Source: Paracoccaceae bacterium | GTDB taxonomy: Bacteria > Pseudomonadota > Alphaproteobacteria > Rhodobacterales > Rhodobacteraceae | Reading direction: 5' to 3' | DNA: 64,000 bases | Assembly (NCBI GenBank): GCA_020446815.1 | Contig: JAGRDY010000002.1 | Location: 1 to 64,000, forward strand | Shown here: positions 16,821 through 26,102 of the stretch, piece by piece | Numbering within the stretch: the first letter of the stretch is position 1 | How the letters are laid out: each line of letters begins with the position of its first letter | Notes under the pieces: generated by a model | The model's database searches: none | What the model was told of the DNA's origin: nothing | Seen by the model: only the letters and a program-made list of their open reading frames with translations | Program-made: the position numbers and the translations under genes

Positions 16821-18257
16821 ATGGCCAAGCAACCGATGCTGAAATTCGTGACCGTCGCGCGGGAGATGCCGGAAAAACGGGAGGCGACGGTACGCGCCCA
16901 GGATTTCGGCGAGATTTACCGTGAGTTCGCGGCGGCCAGGGCCGCCGAACAGGCGGCGCGGTGCAGCCAGTGCGGTGTGCCTTATTGCCAGACGCATTGC
17001 CCCTTGCACAACAATATTCCCGACTGGCTGCGGCTGACCGCCGAGGGGCGCCTTCAGGAAGCCTATGAGCTGAGCCAGCAGACCAATACCTTCCCCGAAA
17101 TCTGCGGCCGCATCTGCCCGCAGGACCGGCTTTGCGAAGGCAATTGCGTGATCGAACAGGCCGGCCACGGCACCGTCACCATCGGGGCGGTGGAAAAATA
17201 CCTGACCGACACCGCCTGGGACAATGGCTGGGTCAAGCCGATCCGGCCGGCCCGCGAAAGGCCCGAAAGCGTCGGCATCATCGGTGCCGGACCGGCCGGG
17301 CTGGCGGCGGCCGATGTGCTGCGCCGCGCCGGATTGCAGGTGACGGTCTATGACCGCCACGACCGCGCCGGGGGGCTAATGAGCTATGGCATTCCCGGTT
17401 TCAAGCTGGAAAAGGATGTGGTGATGCAGCGCGTCGCCCAGCTTGAAAAGGGTGGCGTGGAGTTCGTTCAGAACTGCAATGTCGGCGAAGACGTTTCCTT
17501 TGACGCGATCCGCGGCAGCCATGATGCGGTAATCATCGCCACGGGGGTCTACAAGAGCCGCGATCTCGAGGTGCCCAATGCCGGGGCCGCCGGGATCGTG
17601 CGGGCGATCGACTATCTGACCGCCTCGGGCCGCAAGTGCTTTGGCGACGAGGTGGCCGAATTCGACGGCGGCGCGCTGGATGCCAGGGGCAAGCGCGTGG
17701 TGGTGATCGGCGGCGGCGACACGGCGATGGACTGTGTGCGCACCGCGATCCGCCAGGGCGCGCAATCGGTCAAATGCCTGTACCGCCGCGACCGCGCCAA
17801 TATGCCGGGCAGTCAGCGCGAGGTTGCCAATGCCGAGGAAGAGGGGGTGGATTTCGTATGGCTGACCGCGCCCAGGGGCTTTACCACCGCCGAGGAGATC
17901 GAGGCGGTGATGATCAGCCAGATGCGGCTTGGCGCACCGGACGCAAGCGGGCGGCAGAGCCCCGAACCGGTAGCCGGCGCCGATTATCTGGAACATGCCG
18001 ATCTGGTGATCAAGGCGCTGGGTTTCGACCCCGAGGATCTGCCCGGCCTTTGGGGCATCGAGGGGCTGGAGGTGACCCGCTGGGGCACCATCAGGACGCA
18101 TTTCGCCACCCATGCCACCAGCCTGCCCGGCGTCTATGCGGTGGGCGATATAATGCGCGGGGCCAGTCTGGTCGTCTGGGCGATCCGCGACGGGCGCGAG
18201 GCGGCCGAGTCGATCCTCGTCTATCTGGCCGAAACGCAGGCCGTGGCGGCCGAGTAG
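16821..18257 (+). CDS. gltD: glutamate synthase small subunit
   Basis: A 478-residue NADPH-binding beta subunit of glutamate synthase. The N terminus has two cysteine clusters for 4Fe-4S centres (CSQCGVPYCQTHCPLHNN and CGRICPQDRLCEGNC). The FAD-binding motif IIGAGPAGLAAADVLRRAG lies near residue 150 and the NADPH motif VVIGGGDTAMDC near 295. It passes electrons from NADPH to GltB. The start was placed at MAKQPMLKF because it matches the family N terminus; an in-frame upstream ATG would add 17 atypical residues. Unusually, two other genes separate it from gltB. Confidence 0.96.
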   Translation: MAKQPMLKFVTVAREMPEKREATVRAQDFGEIYREFAAARAAEQAARCSQCGVPYCQTHCPLHNNIPDWLRLTAEGRLQEAYELSQQTNTFPEICGRICPQDRLCEGNCVIEQAGHGTVTIGAVEKYLTDTAWDNGWVKPIRPARERPESVGIIGAGPAGLAAADVLRRAGLQVTVYDRHDRAGGLMSYGIPGFKLEKDVVMQRVAQLEKGGVEFVQNCNVGEDVSFDAIRGSHDAVIIATGVYKSRDLEVPNAGAAGIVRAIDYLTASGRKCFGDEVAEFDGGALDARGKRVVVIGGGDTAMDCVRTAIRQGAQSVKCLYRRDRANMPGSQREVANAEEEGVDFVWLTAPRGFTTAEEIEAVMISQMRLGAPDASGRQSPEPVAGADYLEHADLVIKALGFDPEDLPGLWGIEGLEVTRWGTIRTHFATHATSLPGVYAVGDIMRGASLVVWAIRDGREAAESILVYLAETQAVAAE

Positions 18258-18307
18258 GCGCGGCGGCGGGGCAGGCAAGGCCCGGCGGCGCGGACCGGGG
18301 CTGGCCC

Positions 18308-18360
18308 GCGTCTGGCATCCGTCCCGCAAGCGTCTGGCATCCGTCCCGACAGATGTCGGG
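18308..18360 (+). repeat. 19-bp direct repeat and hairpin between gltD and the next gene
   Basis: The 19-mer GCGTCTGGCATCCGTCCCG occurs at 18308-18326 and 18330-18348. The second copy runs into a perfect 7-bp hairpin CCCGACA-GA-TGTCGGG (18345-18360), followed by CGGGAAAAAT. It sits in the 159-base gap inside the glutamate synthase operon and could attenuate transcription or process the mRNA between gltD and gltB. Confidence 0.6.
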
Positions 18361-18416
18361 CGGGAAAAATCAGAAAGGTCAGCGATGCTGACCCGGAAAA
18401 TGAAGGAAACCTGAAG

Positions 18417-19148
18417 ATGGCGAAGCGGATCGGAATACTGGCGGGCGCGGTTCTGGCGGGTGCGGTTCTGGCGGGTGCGGTCGCCGGGCCCGCGGCATCG
18501 GGCGGCAAGTTCGCGCCGCCTGCGGGCTGCGAGGTTTATGTGACGGTGCAGTTGCGCAGTTGCCAGGTGTCGCAGCACTACCGCTGTGCATCCGAACCGG
18601 AAGGCTATCAATGGGCCGTCTATTCGGATGGCGAAGGCCCCTATTTCATGAGCCAGACCGACGCGGAAACCCGCTGGGTTGACAGTATCGATCTGTTCAT
18701 CGGCGAGCGCGACCGGCTGATTTCGGAGGCCGATCCGGCCTCGTTCACCACGCTGATTTCCGGCGGGCGCGACGATTTCGATTTCAGGACCCAGAGCGAC
18801 CGCGGCGAAATCCGCCGCTATGTCGGGCATGACGTGCTGACCGGCGAACGGGTGACGATCGACGGGGTCGAGCTGGAGCGCACCAGGTTCGATCTCATGG
18901 CGATGACCGAGGACGGCACGATGATCTGGCGCCGCAAGGGACAGCAGCTGATCAATCGCGACTGGCGGGTGTTCTTTGGCGACCGCGAGATTTTCGAGAA
19001 CGACGCCGGCGAGCAGAGCGAGGGCATCGACACCCCGGTTCTGTTCGCCGCGCCCGGCGAGCCGGGCTATCTGGACAACACCCCGGCCTATGATTGCGAT
19101 GTGGTCACGGCCCAGGCCCTGCCACCGTCAGGGAGAAACGGATCATGA
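18417..19148 (+). CDS. secreted hypothetical protein in the glutamate synthase operon
   Basis: A 243-residue protein with an N-terminal signal peptide built of three near-identical LAGAV units (encoded by a 15-bp in-frame DNA repeat), cleaved probably near residue 27. The mature part has four early cysteines (CEVYV, SCQVSQHYRC), suggesting disulfides in the periplasm. No family was recognised. The ATG follows AAGGAA. Its stop overlaps the GFA-family start by four bases, so it is part of the gltD-gltB transcript, though a link to glutamate synthesis is not evident. Confidence 0.75.
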   Translation: MAKRIGILAGAVLAGAVLAGAVAGPAASGGKFAPPAGCEVYVTVQLRSCQVSQHYRCASEPEGYQWAVYSDGEGPYFMSQTDAETRWVDSIDLFIGERDRLISEADPASFTTLISGGRDDFDFRTQSDRGEIRRYVGHDVLTGERVTIDGVELERTRFDLMAMTEDGTMIWRRKGQQLINRDWRVFFGDREIFENDAGEQSEGIDTPVLFAAPGEPGYLDNTPAYDCDVVTAQALPPSGRNGS

Positions 19149-19591
19149 GCGACACCCTGACACCCATCAGCGGTCACTGTCTGTGCGGCGCGGTCACGGT
19201 GACGATGACCCCTGCCGTGGCGGAAATCCATGCCTGCCATTGCAGCATGTGCCGCCGCTGGGCCGGATCGGTGTTTCTGGAGATCGACGCCGTGCCCGGA
19301 ACGCTGAAAAGCGAGGGTCCGGTGCGGATCTATCAGTCTTCGGATTGGGCGGAGCGGGCCAGTTGCGGGCGCTGCGGATCGCCGCTCTGGTATCGTCTGA
19401 CTGCGCCGGAGGCCAATTATCATGCGGTCTCGGCGGGGCTGTTCGACGATGCGGCAGGCTTTCCGCTAACCAATGAGATCTACATCGACCGCAAGCCGCC
19501 GGGTTTTGCCTTCGCGGGCGACCATCCGCGCCTGACCGAAGCCGAATTCGAGGCGGATTTCGTCTTTCAGACCGAGGAAGAGACCCTATGA
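19145..19591 (+). CDS. GFA-family (glutathione-dependent formaldehyde-activating-like) zinc protein
   Basis: A 148-residue protein with the cysteine pattern of the GFA/CENP-V family: HCLCGAV (about 11-17), CHCSMCRRW (about 32-40) and CGRCGSP (about 77-83), which bind zinc. The archetype handles S-hydroxymethylglutathione, but most members have no known reaction. It overlaps the upstream gene and gltB by four bases each, so it is translationally tied to glutamate synthase. The start was chosen at the ATGA overlap; a longer upstream frame is rejected. Confidence 0.88.
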   Translation: MSDTLTPISGHCLCGAVTVTMTPAVAEIHACHCSMCRRWAGSVFLEIDAVPGTLKSEGPVRIYQSSDWAERASCGRCGSPLWYRLTAPEANYHAVSAGLFDDAAGFPLTNEIYIDRKPPGFAFAGDHPRLTEAEFEADFVFQTEEETL

Positions 19592-22500
19592 GCAGGAGTG
19601 ACACGAACTGGGCCGGAAACGAGCAGGCCCGGCGCGCCTGGATGGCTGAAAACAGTCTCTATCGCGCCGAAGACGAGCATTCATCCTGCGGCGTGGGGCT
19701 TGTCGTGGCGATCGACGGCAAACCCAACCGCAAGGTGGTGGAACATGGCATCGACGCGCTGAAGGCGGTCTGGCACCGCGGCGCGGTGGATGCCGATGGC
19801 AAGACCGGCGACGGGGCGGGCATTCATGTGCAGATCCCGGTGCCGTTCTTTTACGACCAGATCCGCCGTACCGGGCACGAGCCGGACATGAAGGCACTGG
19901 TCGCGGTCGGGCAGGTGTTCCTGCCGCGCACCGATTTCGGGGCGCAGGAAACCTGCCGCACGATTGTCGAAACCGAAGTGCTGCGCATGGGCTATTACAT
20001 CTATGGCTGGCGCCATGTGCCGGTGAATACCGAGGTGCTGGGCGACAAGGCCAACGCGACGCGCCCCGAGATCGAGCAGATCCTGATCAAGAACGCCAGG
20101 GGCGTCGATGAGGAGACGTTCGAGCGCGAGCTTTATGTGATCCGCCGCCGGATCGAAAAGGCCGCCGCCGCCGCCGGGATCGCGGGGATGTATTTGTGTT
20201 CGCTTTCCTGCCGGTCGATCATCTACAAGGGCATGATGCTGGCCGAGCAGGTGGCCGAGTTCTATCCCGATTTGCAGGATACGCGGTTCGAGAGCGCCTT
20301 TGCCATCTATCACCAGCGTTATTCGACCAACACCTTCCCGCAATGGTGGCTGGCGCAGCCGTTCCGGATGCTGGCCCATAACGGCGAGATCAATACCCTG
20401 AAGGGCAACCTGAACTGGCTGAAAAGCCATGAAATCCGCATGGCCTCGGCGGCCTTCGGCGAGCAGGCCGGCGATATCAAGCCGATCGTCGCGCAGGGCT
20501 CGTCGGACAGCGCAGCACTTGACGCGGTGTTCGAGGTTCTGGTGCGGGCGGGACGTTCCGCGCCGATGGCCAAGACCATGCTGGTGCCCGAGGCCTGGTC
20601 GAAATCGGCGGTGGAGATGCCGAAGCCCTGGGCCGACATGTATGCCTATTGCAACGCGGTGATGGAGCCGTGGGACGGACCCGCCGCGCTGGCCATGACC
20701 GACGGCCGCTGGGTCTGTGCGGGGCTCGACCGCAACGGGCTGCGGCCGATGCGCTTCGTGGTGACCGGCGACGGGTTGCTGGTGGCCGGATCGGAGGCCG
20801 GGATGGTGCCGGTCGACGAGGCGGTGGTGCGCGAGAAGGGCGCGTTGGGGCCGGGGCAGATGATCGCCGTCGACATGGAGGAGGGCAAGCTCTACCACGA
20901 CCGCGACATCAAGGACCGGCTGGCCGCCGCCCAGCCCTATGCCGAGTGGATCGAGAAGGTTGTCGATCTCAATGCGATCATGCGCGACGTGCCCGAGAAG
21001 GCCCTGTTCGAGGGCGCCGAGCTGCGCCGCCGCCAGATCGCCGCGGGCTATTCGCTGGAACTGCTGGAACAGGTGCTGGCGCCGATGGCCGAGGACGGCA
21101 AGGAAATGATCGCCAGCATGGGCGACGACACCCCCGCGGCGGTACTGTCGAAACAGTACCGGCCGTTGTCGCATTTCTTCCGGCAGAATTTCAGCCAGGT
21201 GACAAACCCGCCGATCGACAGCCTGCGCGAGGCCCGCGTGATGAGCCTGAAGACCCGTTTCGGCAATCTCAAGAACGTATTGGACGAAGACAGCAGTCAG
21301 GCGGAAATCCTGGTTCTGGAAAGCCCGTTCATCGCCAATGGCGAATTCGACGAAATGGTGCGCACCTTCGGTGACAGCGTGGCGATGATCGACTGCACTT
21401 TCACCAAGGGCGCCGATGCGCTGGCCAAGGGGCTGGAGCGTATCCGCGCCGAGGCCGAGGATGCGGTGCGTTCGGGTGCCGGGCATCTGGTGCTTTCCGA
21501 TCAGCGGCAGGGCGACGGGCGGGTGGCGATGCCGATGATCCTGGCCACCAGCGCGGTGCACAGCTGGCTGACGCGCAAGGGGCTGCGCACTTTCTGTTCG
21601 GTCAACGTGCGGTCGGCCGAATGCATCGATCCGCATTATTTCGCGGTGCTGATCGGCTGTGGCGCCACCACGGTCAACGCCTATCTGGCACAAGACAGCA
21701 TTGCCGACCGGGTGCGGCGCGGATTGATCGAGGGCACGCTTCTGGAGGCGATGCTGCGCTACCGCGACGCGATTGACGCGGGGCTTTTGAAGATCATGTC
21801 GAAGATGGGCATTTCGGTCATCTCTTCCTACCGTGGCGGGCTGAATTTCGAGGCCGTCGGCCTGTCGCGGGCGATGGTGGCGGAGTTCTTCCCCGGCATG
21901 CACAGCCGGATTTCCGGGATCGGCGTTTCCGGCATCCAGCACAAGATGGAGGAGGTGCACGCCAAGGGCTGGGCCGGCGGCACGGATGTGCTGCCGATCG
22001 GCGGGTTCTACAAGGCGCGCCGGGCGGGTGAGAAACACGCCTGGGAAGCCACCACCATGCATTTGCTGCAATCGGCCTGCGAGCGGGCGAGCTATGACAT
22101 CTGGAAGCAGTATTCGGCGACGATGCGGGCCAACCCGCCGATCCATCTGCGCGATCTTCTCGAAGTCAAGCAACTGGGCAAGCCGGTGCCGATCGAAGAG
22201 GTCGAATCGATCACCTCGATCCGCAAGCGGTTCGTGACGCCGGGGATGAGCCTTGGCGCGCTGTCGCCCGAGGCGCATATGACGCTGAACATCGCGATGA
22301 ACCGCATCGGCGCGAAATCCGACAGCGGCGAGGGCGGCGAGGATCCGGCGCATTTCCTGCCGATGCCGAATGGCGACAACCCCAGCGCCAAGATCAAGCA
22401 GGTGGCCTCGGGCCGGTTCGGGGTGACGGCGGAATACCTCAACGCCTGCGAGGAGCTGGAGATCAAGGTGGCGCAGGGCGCCAAGCCCGGCGAGGGCGGC

Positions 22501-24120
22501 CAGTTGCCGGGCATCAAGGTGACGGAACTGATCGCGCGGCTGCGCCATTCGACGCCGGGGGTGACGCTGATCAGCCCGCCGCCGCATCACGATATCTATT
22601 CGATCGAGGATCTGGCGCAGCTGATCTATGACCTCAAGCAGATCAACCCGCGCGCCAAGGTGACGGTGAAGCTGGTGTCAAGCTCGGGGGTGGGCACGAT
22701 CGCCGCCGGGGTGGCCAAGGCGAAAGCCGACGTGATCCTGATTTCCGGCCATAACGGCGGCACCGGGGCGAGCCCTGCCACCTCGATCAAATATGCCGGC
22801 CTGCCGTGGGAAATGGGGCTTACCGAGGCGCATCAGGTGCTGGCGATGAACAAGCTGCGCGACCGCATCACGCTGCGCACCGACGGGGGCCTGCGCACCG
22901 GGCGCGACATCGTGATCGCGGCGATGATGGGCGCCGAGGAATACGGCATCGGCACCGCCGCGCTGATCGCCATGGGTTGCATCATGGTGCGCCAGTGCCA
23001 GTCGAACACCTGCCCGGTGGGCGTGTGTACGCAGGACGAAAAGCTGCGCGCGATGTTCAACGGCACGGCCGACAAGGTGGTCAACCTGATCACCTTCTAC
23101 GCCCAGGAGGTGCGCGAGATGCTGAGCCAGATCGGGGCGCGGTCGCTCGACGAGATCATCGGGCGCGCGGACCTTCTGACGCAGGTCAGCCGGGGCGCCG
23201 CGCATCTTGACGATCTTGACCTCAACCCGCTGCTGATCACCGTCGATGGCGCGGAGCGCATCGTTTATGACCGGTCGAAACCGCGCAATGCGGTGCCCGA
23301 TACGCTGGATGCCGAGATCATCAAGGATGGCGCGCGGTTCTTCGAGGAAGGCGAGAAGATGCAGCTTTCCTATGCGGTCAGGAATACGCACCGGACGATC
23401 GGCGCGCGGGCCTCGTCGTTGATCGTGAAGAAATTCGGGATGCGCAACGCGCTGCAACCCGATCACCTGACGGTCAAGCTGACGGGAAGCTGCGGGCAGT
23501 CGCTGGGGGCCTTTGCGGCGCCGGGGCTGAAACTGGAAGTGTCGGGCGATGCCAATGACTATGTGGGCAAGGGCCTGTCGGGCGGCATGATCGTGGTGCG
23601 CCCGCCGATGGTGTCGCCGCTGGAGGCTTCGGGCAACACCATCATCGGCAATACCGTGCTTTACGGGGCCACCGACGGTTTTCTTTTTGCCGCGGGCCGC
23701 GCGGGCGAACGCTTTGGCGTGCGCAACTCGGGCGCGAAAGTGGTGATCGAGGGCTGTGGCTCGAACGGGTGCGAATACATGACCGGCGGGATCGCGGTGA
23801 TTCTGGGGGGGATCGGCGCCAATTTCGGTGCCGGGATGACCGGCGGGATGGCCTATGTCCACGATCCTGACGGCAGCGCCGAGGAGTTGATGAACCTCGA
23901 AACGCTGGTTACCTGTGCCGTCACCGTGCCGCATTGGGAAGCCGAGTTGAAGGGCCTGATAGAGCGTCATGCCGCAGAGACCGGCAGCCGGAAGGCGAGG
24001 GAAATCCTGCATCACTGGCATTCGGAAAGGGCCAATTTCATCCAGATCTGCCCGAAAGAGATGCTGGCGCATCTGACCCAGCCTCTGAGCCTGGATTCAG
24101 AGGCTGTTCCGGCGGAATGA
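19588..24120 (+). CDS. gltB: glutamate synthase large subunit
   Basis: A 1510-residue alpha subunit of NADPH glutamate synthase, which makes two glutamates from glutamine and 2-oxoglutarate. The class II amidotransferase domain begins at the expected mature cysteine in EHSSCGVGLV (Cys34), implying removal of a 33-residue propeptide. The central and FMN-binding synthase domains follow (LISGHNGGTGASP around residue 1050, MGCIMVRQCQSNTCPVGVC with the 3Fe-4S cysteines around 1130-1150). The C-terminal beta-helix domain is GXXG-rich. The start overlaps the GFA gene by four bases, after GGAAGAG. Length is normal for the family. Confidence 0.98.
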   Translation: MSRSDTNWAGNEQARRAWMAENSLYRAEDEHSSCGVGLVVAIDGKPNRKVVEHGIDALKAVWHRGAVDADGKTGDGAGIHVQIPVPFFYDQIRRTGHEPDMKALVAVGQVFLPRTDFGAQETCRTIVETEVLRMGYYIYGWRHVPVNTEVLGDKANATRPEIEQILIKNARGVDEETFERELYVIRRRIEKAAAAAGIAGMYLCSLSCRSIIYKGMMLAEQVAEFYPDLQDTRFESAFAIYHQRYSTNTFPQWWLAQPFRMLAHNGEINTLKGNLNWLKSHEIRMASAAFGEQAGDIKPIVAQGSSDSAALDAVFEVLVRAGRSAPMAKTMLVPEAWSKSAVEMPKPWADMYAYCNAVMEPWDGPAALAMTDGRWVCAGLDRNGLRPMRFVVTGDGLLVAGSEAGMVPVDEAVVREKGALGPGQMIAVDMEEGKLYHDRDIKDRLAAAQPYAEWIEKVVDLNAIMRDVPEKALFEGAELRRRQIAAGYSLELLEQVLAPMAEDGKEMIASMGDDTPAAVLSKQYRPLSHFFRQNFSQVTNPPIDSLREARVMSLKTRFGNLKNVLDEDSSQAEILVLESPFIANGEFDEMVRTFGDSVAMIDCTFTKGADALAKGLERIRAEAEDAVRSGAGHLVLSDQRQGDGRVAMPMILATSAVHSWLTRKGLRTFCSVNVRSAECIDPHYFAVLIGCGATTVNAYLAQDSIADRVRRGLIEGTLLEAMLRYRDAIDAGLLKIMSKMGISVISSYRGGLNFEAVGLSRAMVAEFFPGMHSRISGIGVSGIQHKMEEVHAKGWAGGTDVLPIGGFYKARRAGEKHAWEATTMHLLQSACERASYDIWKQYSATMRANPPIHLRDLLEVKQLGKPVPIEEVESITSIRKRFVTPGMSLGALSPEAHMTLNIAMNRIGAKSDSGEGGEDPAHFLPMPNGDNPSAKIKQVASGRFGVTAEYLNACEELEIKVAQGAKPGEGGQLPGIKVTELIARLRHSTPGVTLISPPPHHDIYSIEDLAQLIYDLKQINPRAKVTVKLVSSSGVGTIAAGVAKAKADVILISGHNGGTGASPATSIKYAGLPWEMGLTEAHQVLAMNKLRDRITLRTDGGLRTGRDIVIAAMMGAEEYGIGTAALIAMGCIMVRQCQSNTCPVGVCTQDEKLRAMFNGTADKVVNLITFYAQEVREMLSQIGARSLDEIIGRADLLTQVSRGAAHLDDLDLNPLLITVDGAERIVYDRSKPRNAVPDTLDAEIIKDGARFFEEGEKMQLSYAVRNTHRTIGARASSLIVKKFGMRNALQPDHLTVKLTGSCGQSLGAFAAPGLKLEVSGDANDYVGKGLSGGMIVVRPPMVSPLEASGNTIIGNTVLYGATDGFLFAAGRAGERFGVRNSGAKVVIEGCGSNGCEYMTGGIAVILGGIGANFGAGMTGGMAYVHDPDGSAEELMNLETLVTCAVTVPHWEAELKGLIERHAAETGSRKAREILHHWHSERANFIQICPKEMLAHLTQPLSLDSEAVPAE

Positions 24121-24457
24121 CGTGTTTCGGCCTGCGCTTGACGCATCACGCGGCGCCTTTCGCGCTTTGTCGAAGGGCGAGGTGGCGAACAGGCGGCCCT
24201 AGGTCGGGTTGAAACGCCATCGGGCGATTCGCGGGTTTTTCGAAACGCCAAGGCGCCGGTATGGCCGGCCCGTGGCGGCACGGCGCGAAAGGTTTCGCGG
24301 CTGCGGGCGCAGGCCCTTGTCGCCGGTGATTCCGGCCGCCGGATGCGGCATTGCGCGCGCATTCCGGCGATTTTTGGCGAATCATCCAAATAATGCCTGA
24401 TTTCGGTAGGAAAATCGTTATTGCTACCGGTGTAGTCCCTGTGACCGGCAAAAAGAC
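24121..24457. other. intergenic region with palindromic repeat copy A
   Basis: A 337-base gap between gltB and the HlyC-like gene without a supported gene. It holds copy A of the dispersed element (24223-24250). The right end becomes AT-rich (around 24370-24440) and probably contains the promoter of the downstream gene. Confidence 0.5.
24223..24250. repeat. dispersed palindromic element, copy A
   Basis: A 28-bp sequence beginning GGCGATTC and ending CGAAACGCCA with GGTTTTT in the middle, the same design as copies at 59063 and 62600. The ends TGGCG/CGCCA-like are inverted, so it can form an imperfect hairpin. It sits downstream of gltB. Confidence 0.65.
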
Positions 24458-25081
24458 ATGACCGCCAGAAAGACACGAGGGCAGTTCGGCATGGAACCCG
24501 ACGACACATTCACCGCGCGCGCGCGGCGCCAGTTCGCCAGCCTTCGGCAGGTGCCGAAGGGCGAGGGCGGCACCGCTGCCCCCTTTCCCGACGACTGGTT
24601 CGATCTGCCTGCCGGGGCGTTGGCCGATTTCGGTGCGATGTTCTATCTTGCCTCGATGGTGGCCCATCACCGCAGGCGGACCCTGGCCGCCGCCGTGGCG
24701 ACGCTGGAACCGGCATTGCGGCTGGGGCAGTATCACATCTTTCGCTCCAACGGATTTCCGCGCGCCTTCGTGACCTGGGCGGGGCTGGACGCTGCGCGCG
24801 AACGCGCGCTGGCGCTCGATCACCGGCCGCTGGCGCCCGAAGACTGGAACACCGGCGCGTCGATCTGGCTGATCGATTTTGTCGCCCCCTTCGGCCATTT
24901 CGACCAGATGGTGGAGCAACTGGCCCAACAGCCGAAGCTCGACCGGTTGCGCGCGCTCTGGCATGATGCGGAGGGCGAAGGGTACCGCATCGTCGAATGG
25001 ACGCGGGCCGCGCCAGGCGATCCGATCGACCAGAAAATGTACGATGCGGCGCGATTCGCCGAAATCCTGAAGGCGGCCTGA
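24458..25081 (+). CDS. HlyC/RtxC-like toxin-activating lysine acyltransferase
   Basis: A 207-residue protein resembling HlyC, which moves a fatty acyl group from acyl-ACP to internal lysines of RTX proteins. The best match is DWNTGASIWLIDFVAPFG (residues 129-146), equivalent to the HlyC segment holding its essential aspartate (here Asp140). A histidine pair at 70-71 is in the place of the catalytic histidine, ahead of QYHIF and AFVTWAGL. No RTX toxin gene is nearby. Three bases separate it from a Hint-domain gene, so the two are co-transcribed. An alternative ATG at 24491 has a better ribosome binding site (GAGGG). Confidence 0.8.
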   Translation: MTARKTRGQFGMEPDDTFTARARRQFASLRQVPKGEGGTAAPFPDDWFDLPAGALADFGAMFYLASMVAHHRRRTLAAAVATLEPALRLGQYHIFRSNGFPRAFVTWAGLDAARERALALDHRPLAPEDWNTGASIWLIDFVAPFGHFDQMVEQLAQQPKLDRLRALWHDAEGEGYRIVEWTRAAPGDPIDQKMYDAARFAEILKAA

Positions 25082-25084
25082 GCG

Positions 25085-25945
25085 ATGGGCGCCCCCAACA
25101 TCACCGGCACGGCGACCGGCGCGGTCACCGAAGGAACGGGCGCCGTCATCGGCGGCAATCTAGACGATTCGAACCCGTGGTTTCCGTCGGATACCTGGTC
25201 GGTCACAGTGGCGGCAACTTACGGCACGGCGACGATCAACCCTGCGACAGGCGTGTGGTCCTATGACCTGGACGACAGCAATCCGGCGGTTCAGGCGCTC
25301 GATAGCGGCGATACGCTGACCGATACCTTCACGGTCCGGCTGAGCGATGCGGGCGGCAGCGATACGCAGGTTGTCTCGGTGACGATCAGCGGCGCGCCCT
25401 GTTTCACGCCGGGAACGCATATCGCGACTCTTGCGGGGCCGCGTGCCGTAGAGGATATCGCGGTGGGCGATCTGATCACCACCCGCGACCACGGCGCACA
25501 GGCCGTGCGCTGGGTGGGCAGGCGGACGGTACCGGCCAGCGGTGCGTTCGCGCCGATCCGCATCCCGGCCGGGGCATTGGGCAATGCGCGCGACCTTGTG
25601 GTTTCGCCGCAGCACCGGATGCTGATTTCCGGCTGGCGCGCAGAGCTTTTCTTTGGCCAGCCCGAAGTTCTGGTGGCGGCGCGGCATCTTGTCGGCAGGG
25701 ACGGGATCGCCGAATTGCCCGGCGGGAAGGTCACCTATATCCATCTTCTGTTCGATCGGCACGAGATTATCTTTGCCGAGGGCGCGCCGACCGAAAGTTT
25801 CTTTATCGATGGCGATTATGCCCGCAAGATCGCCGGCCAGGAGCGCGAACTGCTGGCGCTGTTCGGTGAGCTTGCCCATGGGGCCGCGGGGCGGACCGCG
25901 CTGCCCTGTCTGACCGGCGCGGAGGCGCGGTTGCTGCGGGCCTGA
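25085..25945 (+). CDS. VCBS-like and Hint domain protein
   Basis: A 286-residue protein in two parts. Residues 1-105 look like a VCBS/cadherin-like beta domain as found in secreted adhesins and RTX proteins (GNLDDSNP, ATINPATGVWSYDLDDSNPAVQ). From Cys106 (PCFTPGTHIAT) begins a Hint-type domain of the hedgehog/intein fold, with VVSPQHRML around residues 172-180 as the conserved histidine block. Hint domains start a self-cleaving or self-ligating reaction at their first cysteine. No signal peptide; such proteins often leave by type I secretion. Coupled to the HlyC-like gene. Only two lysines occur, both in the Hint part. Confidence 0.82.
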   Translation: MGAPNITGTATGAVTEGTGAVIGGNLDDSNPWFPSDTWSVTVAATYGTATINPATGVWSYDLDDSNPAVQALDSGDTLTDTFTVRLSDAGGSDTQVVSVTISGAPCFTPGTHIATLAGPRAVEDIAVGDLITTRDHGAQAVRWVGRRTVPASGAFAPIRIPAGALGNARDLVVSPQHRMLISGWRAELFFGQPEVLVAARHLVGRDGIAELPGGKVTYIHLLFDRHEIIFAEGAPTESFFIDGDYARKIAGQERELLALFGELAHGAAGRTALPCLTGAEARLLRA

Positions 25946-26102
25946 CGCCGGGTCGGATCGCGGGCCTTCGGCGGGCGGCGGCGAATCGGGCAGAGACTGA
26001 CCGGAATTGTCGTAATTCGGGCATATTTTTCGGCTAGACACACTCCCTTAAGCCCGGATTTTTCATTCTGGGCAGGGTTGAGTGACGATTCGGAGCCGTG
26101 CC

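Noticed and set aside
19681-22590. 969-codon open frame on the minus strand
   Set aside because: It lies entirely antisense to gltB, a clear full-length gene. Such frames arise in GC-rich DNA from third-position bias, and its His/Arg-rich translation resembles no family.
24458-25081. Reading this gene as part of an RTX toxin operon
   Set aside because: No GGxGxDxLx repeat protein or type I secretion genes are present in the window, so only the acyltransferase-like identity is claimed.
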